A DNA stretch of 64,000 bases, from NCBI GenBank assembly GCA_947589545.1, contig CANQBA010000005.1, positions 1-64,000 of the forward strand. Reading direction: 5' to 3'. The stretch comes from an uncultured Oscillospiraceae bacterium (GTDB lineage: Bacteria; Bacillota; Clostridia; Oscillospirales; Oscillospiraceae). Shown in pieces: positions 52,181-60,313 of this stretch. The notes under the pieces were generated by a model that was given only the letters and a program-made list of their open reading frames with translations, made no database searches and was not told where the DNA came from. Made by a program: the position numbers and the translations under genes. Positions within the stretch are counted from its first letter, which is position 1; each line of letters opens with the position of its first letter.

Positions 52181-52238
52181 GTACAGCACCAATCATCAAA
52201 TCTGCTGCCTTGCAATCATCAAATCCTTGTAAAGTCTG
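52181..52238 (-). promoter_or_regulatory. pstS promoter region with Pho-box-like repeats
   Basis: On the minus strand AGACTTTACAAGG is followed by two exact copies of GATTTGATGATTG (52225-52213 and 52202-52190, 23 bases apart) and a TACAAT -10 box near 52187-52182. The TTTACAA unit and the roughly 11-base phasing suggest PhoP binding. This region overlaps the upstream flank of the divergent RNA promoter at 52257. Confidence 0.6.
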
Positions 52239-52256
52239 CCTCCGTCAAAATTACGC

Positions 52257-52598
52257 TTGACAACCGCCTGTCCCGTCTGGTACAATTCCACCGTAAAAGG
52301 GAGTAGTTGGCGCCCTGCGGGCGCGGAGCGGCTCGTCACCACGCTTTAAGGTGACGGAAGTCGAACTACGCCGGTTTCTGACGGCGGATTTGCGCCCATG
52401 CAGCGTCAAAGCCCTTGGAAATACGAAAGTATTCCCTGCGGGCTTTTCCTTGCCTGGACACAAATCCGCTCGCTAGAAACTGCTTCGCACTCCACGCGGC
52501 GCTGTTCGACTCCCGTCACCTTATGGCCGGGCCGCCCTGGACGGTACGGTCCATTGCGAGACTTTTACCGCATAAAACGCGGTAGAAGTCTTTTTTTC
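52257..52598 (+). ncRNA. candidate structured small RNA or leader
   Basis: TTGACA (52257-52262), 18 bases, TACAAT (52281-52286) starts a predicted transcript at about 52293. A 20-bp inverted repeat with one mismatch (52347-52366 with 52504-52523) encloses further pairs (GTTTCT/AGAAAC, GCGGATTTG/CAAATCCGC, AAAGCCC/GGGCTTT) and a central hairpin AATAC-GAAA-GTATT (52420-52433). A 12-bp stem followed by seven T (52558-52598) ends it. No open frame fits. It may be a free RNA of about 305 bases or a control leader for the transporter 24 bases further. I could not match it to a known RNA class. Confidence 0.6.
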
Positions 52599-52621
52599 GC
52601 CGCGAAATTCGGGAGGGTTTT

Positions 52622-53890
52622 ATGAAAATCTTCGCGCTTATTCTCTTCATCGTCACCTACGCCCTGATGATCGCCCTGCAAAAGGCGCGGCCATGGGTAG
52701 CTTTGGGCAGTGCCGCCGTGTTCGTCGCCGCCGGGATCGTCCCCCTCGCCGACATATTTCCCTCCATCGACTTCAACGTTCTCTTGATGCTGGCGGGAAC
52801 CATGGGCACCGTGTCGCTGTTCATCGCCTCCGGTATGCCGGGGAGATTGGCGGAGATACTTCTTCAAAAGGTGCCCAACACCATGTGGGTGGCCGTGGCC
52901 ATGTCCCTCTTTGCCGGTATCGTCTCCGCCTTTATCGACAACGTGGCGACGGTGCTGATGATCGCGCCGGTGGGGATGGCAGTGGCGAAGAAGCTGAAAA
53001 TTTCCCCAGTGCCCCTCATTATCTGCATCGCTGTCAGCTCCAACCTGCAGGGCGCGGCCACATTGGTGGGGGACACCACCAGCGTCATGCTGGGCGGCTA
53101 CGCCGGTATGGATTTTCTGGACTTCATCTTCATGGACGGCCGCCCCGGCATCTTCTTCGCCGTGGAGCTGGGGGCACTGGTTACCGTCCCCGTCATTATG
53201 TTCATTTTCCGGCATGACCGGCAGAAGGTGGAGGCAGCGGAGGAGACGCAGGTCAAGGATTATTTTCCAACCGCCCTCCTGCTTGCCAACATCGCCCTGC
53301 TCATCGGCGCGTCCTTTATCCCAAATAAGCCCTCCGTCACCAATGGGCTCATCTGCGTGGCCGTATTCCTCGCGGGCGCTGTGAAGGCCGCACTGTCCTC
53401 TCGCGGCCTTACCCCCGTGAAAAAGGCCCTCCGGGACATTGACTATGAGACAATTTTGCTTCTGGCGGGCCTCTTTATCGTCATCCGGGGCATCATGAGC
53501 GCCGGGATCATCGACGACATCAGCGGCATCTTCGTAAAGCTGGGCGGGAATCATATCTTCCTTCTCTACACCGTCATCGTCTGGGGCTCGGTGCTGATCT
53601 CCGCCTTTGTGGACAATATCCCCTACGTGGCCACCATGCTCCCGGTGATCCAAGGAGTGGCCGCCGCCATGGGCGTGGAGCCCACACTTTTGTACTTCGG
53701 CCTTCTCTCCGGCGCCACCCTGGGCGGAAACCTGACCCCCATCGGCGCCTCGGCTAACATCGCGGGGATCGGTATCCTGAGAAAAGCTGGTTTTGAGGTC
53801 AAGACCTCCGACTTTGCCCGTATCGGCGTGCCCTTCACCCTCTGTGCCGTGCTGACCGGGTACCTCTTCTGCTGGTTTGTGTGGGGATGA
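52622..53890 (+). CDS. ArsB/NhaD-type (SLC13-like) ion transporter
   Basis: The 422-residue protein has about 10-12 helices and the ion-transporter-superfamily repeats (SAFIDNVATVLMIAPV, SAFVDNIPYVATMLPV) with SNLQGAATLVGD and GGNLTPIGASANIAG hairpin motifs. Family members exchange or import anions, arsenite or Na+/H+; the substrate here is unknown. GGGAGGG is four bases before the ATG. It follows a strong terminator by 24 bases, so its expression may depend on read-through from the leader. Confidence 0.88.
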   Translation: MKIFALILFIVTYALMIALQKARPWVALGSAAVFVAAGIVPLADIFPSIDFNVLLMLAGTMGTVSLFIASGMPGRLAEILLQKVPNTMWVAVAMSLFAGIVSAFIDNVATVLMIAPVGMAVAKKLKISPVPLIICIAVSSNLQGAATLVGDTTSVMLGGYAGMDFLDFIFMDGRPGIFFAVELGALVTVPVIMFIFRHDRQKVEAAEETQVKDYFPTALLLANIALLIGASFIPNKPSVTNGLICVAVFLAGAVKAALSSRGLTPVKKALRDIDYETILLLAGLFIVIRGIMSAGIIDDISGIFVKLGGNHIFLLYTVIVWGSVLISAFVDNIPYVATMLPVIQGVAAAMGVEPTLLYFGLLSGATLGGNLTPIGASANIAGIGILRKAGFEVKTSDFARIGVPFTLCAVLTGYLFCWFVWG

Positions 53891-53915
53891 TTCTGTATGC
53901 AAGGAGACGCTTACT

Positions 53916-54326
53916 ATGAAACACGAATGTAAGATCACCGTCCTGGAGACAAAGTGCTTTCCGGAGCTTCAGGCGAAATACCTGGCCGACCCCAAGTCCG
54001 GCCCGTGCCCCTTTTTTAAGGTGGGGGATACGTTTTTGCTGAAGCGCACGCCGCAACAGGACGATTTCTATCACCTGATGAACGGGAAATTCTGCGGCGA
54101 GGCGTGGGACGCCGTGAGCCGGTATGTTTACGCGTCCCTCCAGGGCGGCTCCATTATGAAGGGCTGGACGAACGACGACCGAATGATGATCGCCTGCTGC
54201 AATGACGGCACAAGACCCGTGATTTTTAAGATTGAACGGATCGATATCCCTGAAAACGCCGAGGAGCGGGCGTGGCTTGAAAAGCAGGATTTCAGCAATT
54301 CAGCGGAGGACGCGTATACGGGCTGA
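53916..54326 (+). CDS. TIGR04076 family protein
   Basis: The 136-residue protein shows the TIGR04076 pattern: CKITVLETKCFPELQAKYL near the start, CPFFKVGDTF, CGEAWDAVSRYVYA and IACCNDGTRPVIFKIE. Family function is unknown. ATG 53916 with AAGGAG upstream; 26 bases after the transporter, so probably one transcript. Confidence 0.8.
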   Translation: MKHECKITVLETKCFPELQAKYLADPKSGPCPFFKVGDTFLLKRTPQQDDFYHLMNGKFCGEAWDAVSRYVYASLQGGSIMKGWTNDDRMMIACCNDGTRPVIFKIERIDIPENAEERAWLEKQDFSNSAEDAYTG

Positions 54327-54484
54327 TCTATGCAAATTCGGTTCAAGGCCGTCACGTTTACCCAAAAAACTCTCCGCCGCCGATATGGCAGCGAGGAGTT
54401 TGCGCGTTGCGGCAAGTAAACTACAGATATAAGAAAAACGTTTCTGCACGGTAGATCAAGCAAAAGCCATAAAGAAAAAATATC

Positions 54485-54522
54485 AACCCGCCCAGAGCCT
54501 CGCGGCTCCGGGCGGGTTTTGC
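54485..54522. terminator. bidirectional terminator
   Basis: AACCCGCCC...GGGCGGGTT with an inner GAGCC/GGCTC stem, T's on the plus side and a run of A (T on minus) before it. It separates the TIGR04076 gene from the opposing DUF6076-like gene. Confidence 0.8.
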
Positions 54523-54538
54523 GTATCAGTTTTTTTGT

Positions 54539-55492
54539 TCAATTCCCCAGCCACTCCAAGAACTCTCCCTCTGATATCTCTCCCGCCTCGCAGGCGTCCT
54601 TCTTCCTCCGGGCCTCCTCGCCCCAGGCGTAGAAGGCGGACGGCTCGATTCTCCCAGCCTTGATCCACGCGAAGCGTTTCTTATACTCCCGGCGGTATGC
54701 CTTGAAGATGTCGTCCTCCCCGCGCCGCTTAGTCCACGCCATGATCGCACCCACCTCCCGGCAGGTGCGGCCCTTCTTGTCGCAGACCCGGTCGCAATAC
54801 TCCACGCCCCCGTGCCCCGTCACCGCGAAATACCGGCCGCAGTTCTTGCACACCCGCATCCGAACCTCCCGCTTGACGCACTCCCGGACGTGGTAGTCGA
54901 TGATGTCGTACACCGTCTCCGGCACCAGCACCTCCGCGAAGTCCCCGGAGGGCAGAAGCTCAAACCCAAGCGGGTATGCCCGGAACCGAAACGCCCTCTC
55001 TCCGTCACGCAGATAGTAGTCCGCCATCTTCCGCATGACGGGTCTCTGATCACGGTCCATGTCGAGGACGTTGGCGAACAGCTCTCTAATCTGCTCCTGC
55101 ATCTGCTTCAGCTCCTCCGCCATCCGCAGCAGGGCACTGCGCTGCAACAGGTTCTCGCTGAAGTTCCCCAGTGCCAGCGCCTGACCAATTCGCCACGTCC
55201 AATCTAACCGCAGGTGCGAAAAATAGATGTGGTGCTCCTCCAACTCTGCCAGTTCAGACAGAGCCTCCTGCGCGAACCGCTTGTCCTGGGTCAGGGTCAG
55301 CGACCAGAGCTCGTCGGAAATCTTCTTGAGCAGCGGCGCGAGTGCCTCTGTATCCAAATCAAGAAAGCCGAGCAGACTGCTGGGGAACGGCACCTTCTTC
55401 TCGTGGTACTCCTGCGAGTCAAGATTTTTTATCGACATGCCATAGAACTCGGTCCCCTCGGCGATGTAAGTTCTGAAATCGTAGTTGAGCAT
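54539..55492 (-). CDS. DUF6076-like zinc-finger protein
   Basis: The 317-residue protein is mostly helical and has a late zinc site (MRVCKNCGRYFAVTGHGGVE, then YCDRVCDKKGRTCREVG). It resembles the DUF6076 proteins common on clostridial mobile elements; function unknown. ATG 55492 with GGAGGGG six bases upstream is chosen over the TTG at 55507. It is divergent from the winged-helix gene and opens the accessory region. Confidence 0.7.
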   Translation of the reverse strand: MLNYDFRTYIAEGTEFYGMSIKNLDSQEYHEKKVPFPSSLLGFLDLDTEALAPLLKKISDELWSLTLTQDKRFAQEALSELAELEEHHIYFSHLRLDWTWRIGQALALGNFSENLLQRSALLRMAEELKQMQEQIRELFANVLDMDRDQRPVMRKMADYYLRDGERAFRFRAYPLGFELLPSGDFAEVLVPETVYDIIDYHVRECVKREVRMRVCKNCGRYFAVTGHGGVEYCDRVCDKKGRTCREVGAIMAWTKRRGEDDIFKAYRREYKKRFAWIKAGRIEPSAFYAWGEEARRKKDACEAGEISEGEFLEWLGN

Positions 55493-55541
55493 GGACGACC
55501 CCTCCAAAATAGACTAACGGGAAAAATAAATATAGTAAGTC

Positions 55542-55570
55542 TTGACAAGATGTAACACTGGTGTTATACT
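55542..55570 (+). promoter_or_regulatory. promoter with palindromic operator
   Basis: TTGACA (55542-55547), 17 bases, TATACT (55565-55570). The perfect palindrome TAACAC-TG-GTGTTA (55553-55566) fills the spacer, so a bound repressor would block the polymerase. Confidence 0.7.
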
Positions 55571-55680
55571 CGCAACGCAAAGACCAATAGACTAATCAGT
55601 TTACATCAGTCTATACCCTCGGCAGAATAAAGTCAAGAACTATTTTGAGCCGGGGGAAAATTTCGGAAAGGAGGGTACAC

Positions 55681-56052
55681 ATGATTTTAGGGGAACGATT
55701 TTATCAGATGAGCAACGCCATCTTCTACTACGACCTAACGCCGACAGAGTTCATGGTCTACAGCTACCTCGTCTGCTGTGCCGGTCAGAAAGGTGTCTGC
55801 TGGCCGAGCATAGGCAAGATCGCGGTCAACTGCAACTGCTCGGAGAACACGGCGAGGAAGGCAATCGCCTCGCTCGTCAAAAAGCGGTTCATCCGCAGGG
55901 TGGCGACGTATGAGGATTGGATAGAGGGTCACAGCCGACAGACGAACAACACGTATTACATCCTCGATCTCCCGCCGGTGAAGAACACCGCCGCGCCCGC
56001 AAAGAGGTATAGGCAGGTCGAAAACACGACGGCCTCACAACCTCCGCCGTGA
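55681..56052 (+). CDS. winged-helix (RepA_N/DnaD-like) protein
   Basis: The 123-residue protein has a replication-initiator-like winged helix (YYDLTPTEFMVYSYLVCCAG, CSENTARKAIASLVKKRFI) and a short polar tail. Such proteins on mobile elements act as initiators or regulators. AAAGGAGGG lies before the ATG. It may autoregulate through the palindrome at 55553-55566. Confidence 0.7.
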   Translation: MILGERFYQMSNAIFYYDLTPTEFMVYSYLVCCAGQKGVCWPSIGKIAVNCNCSENTARKAIASLVKKRFIRRVATYEDWIEGHSRQTNNTYYILDLPPVKNTAAPAKRYRQVENTTASQPPP

Positions 56053-56352
56053 GGCCGTGTGTCACGACGTGTGCGGTTCTACACTCAGAGTGGGGTGTTT
56101 ACACGTCAGACAAACCCAGCCCCACGTGGGCCGCCTTTCGACGTTTTTCCGACCCCGGAGGGGAGGGAAAACGAGAAGCAGGATAAACAACCGACATCAC
56201 AACCAGCGTCGGTTGTCTCACATCTGCCCGCAGTGCGGGCAGTTTGAGCGGTGTCGGGAACGACATCATTTTGAACGAGGAAACGGGCCCGTGGCATCTC
56301 AAAGCTGAAATGCTTACAGAATCAAAGAAAAAATCAATATCAAGGAGGAAAT
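56053..56352. other. gene-free interval, possible oriT
   Basis: No gene is convincing. Two perfect inverted repeats occur just upstream of the mobilization genes: ACAACCGAC/GTCGGTTGT (56187-56195 with 56208-56216) and CTGCCCGCA-TGCGGGCAG (56224-56242). Transfer origins typically have this position and look; the nick site cannot be read. Confidence 0.35.
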
Positions 56353-56766
56353 ATGAGCAAGGAAAAGGAACAAATCGCGTTTCGGGTGACCCCGCAGATG
56401 AAGCGTCACATCGACCTCATCATGACCACCGACGGCAGCCGGACGCGGAATGAATTTCTGGAACACGCGGTTCGGTTCTACATCGACCACCTGCTGGCGC
56501 GGGACATGACCACGCTGCCGGTGTCGGTGACCAGCGCCATCGACGGGCGGCTCGGTATGCTGGAGGACAGGCTCTCGGCTCTGCATTTCAACAACTCGGT
56601 TGAGCTGGACATGCTGGTGCAGATCATCGCTCACGCATACAAGTTCAACGACACAGCTCTCCGCAAGCTGCGCTCGGAAAGCGTGAAGAACGTGAAGCAG
56701 ACAAGCGGGCGCGTGTCTCTGGCGAACGCGGTGAGGGAGAGTGACGAAGCTGAATGGCAGGGCTGA
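56353..56766 (+). CDS. ribbon-helix-helix mobilization accessory protein
   Basis: The 137-residue protein starts with a ribbon-helix-helix (EQIAFRVTPQMKRHIDLIM, SRTRNEFLEHAVRFYIDHL) and continues as a helical tail. AAGGAGG precedes the ATG. It overlaps the relaxase gene by 13 bases, as relaxosome accessory proteins often do, so it probably binds the nearby oriT. Confidence 0.75.
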   Translation: MSKEKEQIAFRVTPQMKRHIDLIMTTDGSRTRNEFLEHAVRFYIDHLLARDMTTLPVSVTSAIDGRLGMLEDRLSALHFNNSVELDMLVQIIAHAYKFNDTALRKLRSESVKNVKQTSGRVSLANAVRESDEAEWQG

Positions 56767-57254
56767 TTCTGAAGTCGCCGTACATCAAGGCTGGCGGCGC
56801 GGGAAAGTACATGAAGTACATTGCGACGCGAGAAAATGTTGAGAGACTACCTGATGGTCGTCCGCCCACGAAAAAGCAGGTGGAGCTCATCGGTAAACTC
56901 GCAAAGGACTTCCCGGCGTCAACGAAGTCGGACGAGTACGCCGGATACAACAAGTCACCGACGCGAGCAAACGCCTCCGCCTACATCTCATCAACCCTCG
57001 AAGCGAATTGGGATACCGCCCAACGCTCCGACGTCTACATGAAGTACATCGCCACCCGCCCGCGCGTCGAGAAGCTGGGTACGCACGGCCTCTTCGGTGA
57101 TGAGGATGACGTGGATCTCAACACGGCTATCGCTGAGATGGAGAGCGTCACCGGCAACGTGTGGACGCACATCATCTCCCTGAAGCGCGAGGACGCGGAA
57201 CGGTTAGGATATGACAATGCCAACACGCGGCAAAATTCTTTGTGGGGGCATTAA
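56754..57254 (+). pseudogene. MobP-type relaxase, N-terminal fragment
   Basis: 166 codons match the start of MobP3-type relaxases: MAGLILKSPYIKAGGAGKYM, VERLPDGRPPTKKQVELIG, KANASAYISS-like, then YMKYIATRPRVEKLGTHGLF and WTHIISLKREDAERLGYDN. The sequence departs from the family at about 57222 and stops at 57254. The catalytic His region is missing. A likely C-terminal piece lies at 58144-58344. Confidence 0.75.
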
Positions 57255-57257
57255 ATT

Positions 57258-57293
57258 AAAAATGCCGGAGCACAGAACGGCACCGGCATTTTT
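57258..57293. terminator. bidirectional terminator at the insert edge
   Basis: AAAAATGCCGG pairs perfectly with CCGGCATTTTT (57258-57268 with 57283-57293). It lies at the left edge of the A+T-rich insert. Confidence 0.75.
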
Positions 57294-57321
57294 CAATATA
57301 GTTGCTTTCAAACAACGCAAA

Positions 57322-57600
57322 TCAGCTAATACTGCACAAATCGACTGTATAGCTACTATTGCCTGTAAATGTAATTTTGACAGTAAAGTCACTCCTCAAC
57401 ATTGCACCAAAGCCATTCTGAGCATCTACGTAACCTTTGATCGTCCAAGTGTTCTTTGAGCAGCTTACACAGATAGCAATAATAAAAGGTGCCGGCTTAG
57501 GGGCGTTTTTATTTTCCTGGTTGTTATTCGCGCAAATCATAGCCCATACAACTGCTATGAAGATTCCCACGACCAATATACTAAAACCAATTCCTGCCAT
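57322..57600 (-). CDS. small membrane-anchored protein, unknown
   Basis: The 92-residue product has one helix (about residues 3-24) and an outer domain (CVSCSKNTWTIKGYVDAQNG, FTVKITFTGNSSYTVDLCS). The start ATG lies three bases after the stop of the 81-residue gene, so they are one operon. Family not recognised; more A+T-rich than the flanking mobilization genes. Confidence 0.55.
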   Translation of the reverse strand: MAGIGFSILVVGIFIAVVWAMICANNNQENKNAPKPAPFIIAICVSCSKNTWTIKGYVDAQNGFGAMLRSDFTVKITFTGNSSYTVDLCSIS

Positions 57601-57602
57601 GA

Positions 57603-57848
57603 TTATAATGTACTCCCTTTTTTCAAAAACGATACTGTCCTCTCCGGCACGCAGCTTTCCTGAACGTCTGAAATATAATAGCCTCTCTCCTTTGCCCACT
57701 GAGCAAGCGCGGAGCCCTTACGCAAATAATATGTGTCTTTAGGCAATGGGATCCCTGTTGCCGCTTCGTACTTCTTGCCTGTCAGTTGAAAAGTCTCTCC
57801 TCTGTCAAGCAGGTACTCCAGACCATCTAATTTTGGACGTTTACCCAT
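57603..57848 (-). CDS. small hypothetical protein
   Basis: The 81-residue product reads MGKRPKLDGLEYLLDRGETF, GIPLPKDTYYLRKGSAL and ends in SFLKKGSTL. It is basic and soluble. Family not recognised. It follows a structured RNA with terminator (57883-58052, same strand) by 34 bases. Confidence 0.55.
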   Translation of the reverse strand: MGKRPKLDGLEYLLDRGETFQLTGKKYEAATGIPLPKDTYYLRKGSALAQWAKERGYYISDVQESCVPERTVSFLKKGSTL

Positions 57849-57882
57849 GTTTTTTCCCTCGTTTCTCTATTTCTCACGACAC

Positions 57883-58052
57883 AAAAAAGTGCGTGGCCCC
57901 AAACAGAGCCACGCACCGAAAAACGCATAGCTCCGTTTGTTGCCACACAAACTCTTTTTGTCCAACAGAGAACGCAAAGATAAGGAGCGCGTTTTTACCA
58001 AGAGCAAAAACACGTCCTCCACTGGACAAAGGCTATTGAGTTTGTGTGGCAA
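57883..58052 (-). ncRNA. candidate structured RNA or attenuator
   Basis: On the minus strand a 15-bp perfect stem (58052-58038 with 57954-57940) encloses TTTGTCCA/TGGACAAA (58030-58023 with 57964-57957) and a CGTGTTTTT/AAAAACGCG hairpin (58014-58006 with 57996-57988). A perfect 9-bp stem GTGCGTGGC/GCCACGCAC followed by six T (57916-57883) ends it. The long rod with internal loops plus terminator suggests a free RNA or control of the downstream small genes. Confidence 0.5.
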
Positions 58053-58143
58053 ATACAGTTACCACGCCTGTAGCAAGATTACAAGAGAAATGTTAGCATA
58101 TATTTTGCTTGATAAAGCTTATTTCTACGACTTACATATTCAG

Positions 58144-58344
58144 ACCATCACCGCCTGCGTCACCCGCCTGCTCTCCCACCTGAGCAGGGTCATCCGAGAC
58201 GACACGGAGCAAATGTCTCACGGCCCCGGCTTCGGCATTGACCGCAAGAGGTGGAGAGAACTGATGGAGAAAAGAATCGCAATGGGCCACAAGCCGGACG
58301 ACCACGAGGAACAGTCACAGGGGTACCAGGGGTTCAGTATATGA
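58144..58344 (+). pseudogene. probable relaxase C-terminal fragment
   Basis: The frame ends TRLLSHLSRVIRDDTEQMSH, GIDRKRWRELMEKRIAMGHK and DDHEEQSQGYQGFSI. The DRK...REK...GH..DDHE pattern resembles relaxase ends of this type, and its position after the N-terminal fragment fits one interrupted gene. Assignment is tentative. Confidence 0.5.
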
Positions 58345-58428
58345 CCCCCACCCCCTGCAAAATCTGCGGGGGAAATGTACAATAATACGAATAAGCAACA
58401 AATATAAAGCCCTTCGGAGAGGCGCAAC

Positions 58429-59569
58429 ATGGGCAAACGCAGAGCCAATGGCGATGGGAATATACGAAAGAGACCAGATGGCCGATGGGAAGGGCGGTAT
58501 GTTGCGGGGCACGATGAGAGCGGAAAAGCGATTCGCAAGAACGTACTCGGCAGAACCCAGGCGGAGGTCAAGGAGAAGCTGAAAAAAGCAATTCGGGAAT
58601 GTGCCGAGATCGACATTGAGAAAGCTGAGGAATATACCGTCGGCGGCTGGGTACGGACGTGGTATGAGACTTGTTCCAAACCGCATATTCGAGAAAGTAC
58701 GCAGGAATTTTACGAGGACTACATTGAGTACCATGTAGTGCCGAGGATTGGGAACATCTAGCTCACGAAACTGACTGGCAGAGATATACAAAAGATGTAC
58801 AATGAAGTCAAGGCCAGCGGGCGAATCAGGGTAACCAACGACGGCAACGCGGGCATGGGCGCCAGCTACGTCCGTGGCCTCCACATGATGCTCCACAACT
58901 GCCTTGGGCGAGGAGCGGTTGATCCTGCGAAACTCAACAGAGGACTGCATCGTTCCGAAGCCGGAGAAGAAGGAGATGCACATCCTGCACCCAGAGGACA
59001 TAAGCGCATACCTCAAAGAGGCTGACCGGCGGGGCGTACTGGCGATGTTCTTCCTGGAGCTGACCACGGGCCTCCGAAAAGGTGAGCTGGTTACCCTGCT
59101 GTGGAGCGGCCTCGATGAACAGTCAATGACGCTGAACGTCTGCAAGCAGGCCGCCGGAGTCAAGGGCGGAGGTGTGAAGGTTACCCGCCCCAAAACGGAA
59201 ACCTCCATTCGAAAAATCTCTCTGTCGCAGGAGACTATCGACGTCCTGAAACGGGAGCATGAGAAACACCCGGAGCTTGAGATCATGTTCCCCTCCCCGA
59301 AGACGCTGGGCATGTACTACCCCGACTCAGTGACAGCCATCCACAACAAAATCCTCAAGTCTGCCGGACTTCCGCACATACGTCTGCACGACCTCCGCCA
59401 CACTTTTGCAACTCTGGCTCTCCAAAACGGCGTGGACGTAAAAACCGTGTCAAGCATCCTCGGCCACTTCGACGCTGGGTTTACGCTGAGAACCTACACC
59501 CACGTCACAACGAAGATGCAAGAAGAAGCTGCCGCCGCGATGGGAAAGCTGATTGGGGCGAGCGTATGA
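58429..59569 (+). pseudogene. tyrosine integrase with stop and frameshift
   Basis: The gene starts like a Tn916-type integrase (GDGNIRKRPDGRWEGRYVAG, TVGGWVRTWYETCSKPHIRE), meets TAG at 58759-58761 (RIGNI-stop), continues LTKLTGRDIQKMYNEVKASG, and shifts frame near 58.9 kb. The catalytic half is then intact: TTGLRKGELVTLLW (first Arg), HDLRHTFATLAL, LGHFDAGFTLRTYTHV (His and Tyr). The element can no longer move by this enzyme. Confidence 0.88.
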
Positions 59570-59595
59570 GTAAAAACTACCCCGCCATAACTAAA

Positions 59596-59626
59596 AAGGC
59601 CGTGGGGCCCAAAATCCCACGGCCTT
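59596..59626 (+). terminator. integrase terminator
   Basis: AAGGCCGTGGG (59596-59606) pairs with CCCACGGCCTT (59616-59626). A degraded copy lies in the scar at 45433-45463. Confidence 0.7.
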
Positions 59627-59760
59627 GTGCTATCCTGTCCTTTCCGCTCCGAAATCCCGTTGGGGTCAGAAGTGGGTCAGAACGGGAAAATCGGAAAATT
59701 GCGATATAGACGATTCGGATAGCTGATTTCTCCATCCGCCTATTTCCAGAAATACACAAA

Positions 59761-59792
59761 GGGCCGATTTTGTTACCAAAATCGGCCCTTTC
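59761..59792. terminator. terminator-like hairpin
   Basis: GGGCCGATTTTG-TTAC-CAAAATCGGCCC is a perfect 12-bp stem followed by TTTC. It lies between the integrase and the iteron-like repeats. Confidence 0.6.
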
Positions 59793-59830
59793 GTGGAAAA
59801 GGACTGCGACAATGATAGAAATTACCGAGG

Positions 59831-59883
59831 GGGGGTGCAAATCCTTTTTAGGGGGGTGCAAATAGGCTGGAGGGGGTGCAAAA
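59831..59883. repeat. three iteron-like direct repeats
   Basis: GGGGGTGCAAAT occurs at 59831, 59852 and (as GGGGGTGCAAAA) 59872, that is every 20-21 bases or two helical turns. It overlaps the end of the 83-residue gene at 59884. Such phased repeats often bind a replication or recombination protein. Confidence 0.55.
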
Positions 59884-60135
59884 TTAGTGTCCTGTTCTTT
59901 GACCGACCTCCCTGGCGCACCACGCCACGAACTCTTCCGGAGACGGCACCTTATCTCCGAATGGCGCCGCCGCCCACCGTGATCGAGCCACCGGGTCCGG
60001 ATTTGCCACCGCCGCCGCGATTGCCTCTTTGATGCTCTCCCGAACTTCATCCAGTGACACACCTTGCTGAACGGCCACCCTCTTGAGGGACCGCTCGGCT
60101 TTTTTCAGTTCTGCCCATGTTATGGAATTAGTCAT
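59884..60135 (-). CDS. small hypothetical protein of clostridial mobile elements
   Basis: The 83-residue product (MTNSITWAELKKAERSLKRV, VSLDEVRESIKEAIAAAVAN, a VPSPEEFVAWCAREV end) resembles short helical proteins often found on clostridial integrative elements; function unknown. ATG 60135 with GGAGGTGG upstream. Confidence 0.6.
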   Translation of the reverse strand: MTNSITWAELKKAERSLKRVAVQQGVSLDEVRESIKEAIAAAVANPDPVARSRWAAAPFGDKVPSPEEFVAWCAREVGQRTGH

Positions 60136-60188
60136 ATCCACCTCCACATTTCCGCACCATTACGGCGCATTTGTTCTGTACGGTTATT

Positions 60189-60212
60189 ACCGTTCAACTA
60201 AACGGTATTATA
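60189..60212 (-). promoter_or_regulatory. -10 box and operator candidate
   Basis: TATAAT (60212-60207 on minus) is followed at the expected transcription start by the inverted repeat ACCGTT/AACGGT (60189-60194 with 60201-60206). Confidence 0.5.
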
Positions 60213-60313
60213 AGCGAAGGTGCTTGTCAGAAAATGTCGAAACACGGCGGTGCGAATAAAAAAAGAGAGAAAAAGCCCACAAGCCGCAGCCCATGAGCGT
60301 TTTCTGTGTGTGG

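Noticed and set aside
52347..52523. tmRNA or tRNA-like RNA because of GTTCGACTCCCGTCACC
   Set aside because: Too short for tmRNA, no tag-peptide frame, no CCA end, and the arm pairs along its whole length instead of forming a T-loop.
56057..56308. Short plus-strand open frames between the winged-helix and ribbon-helix-helix genes
   Set aside because: No ribosome site, unusual composition, and overlap with inverted repeats that better fit a transfer origin.
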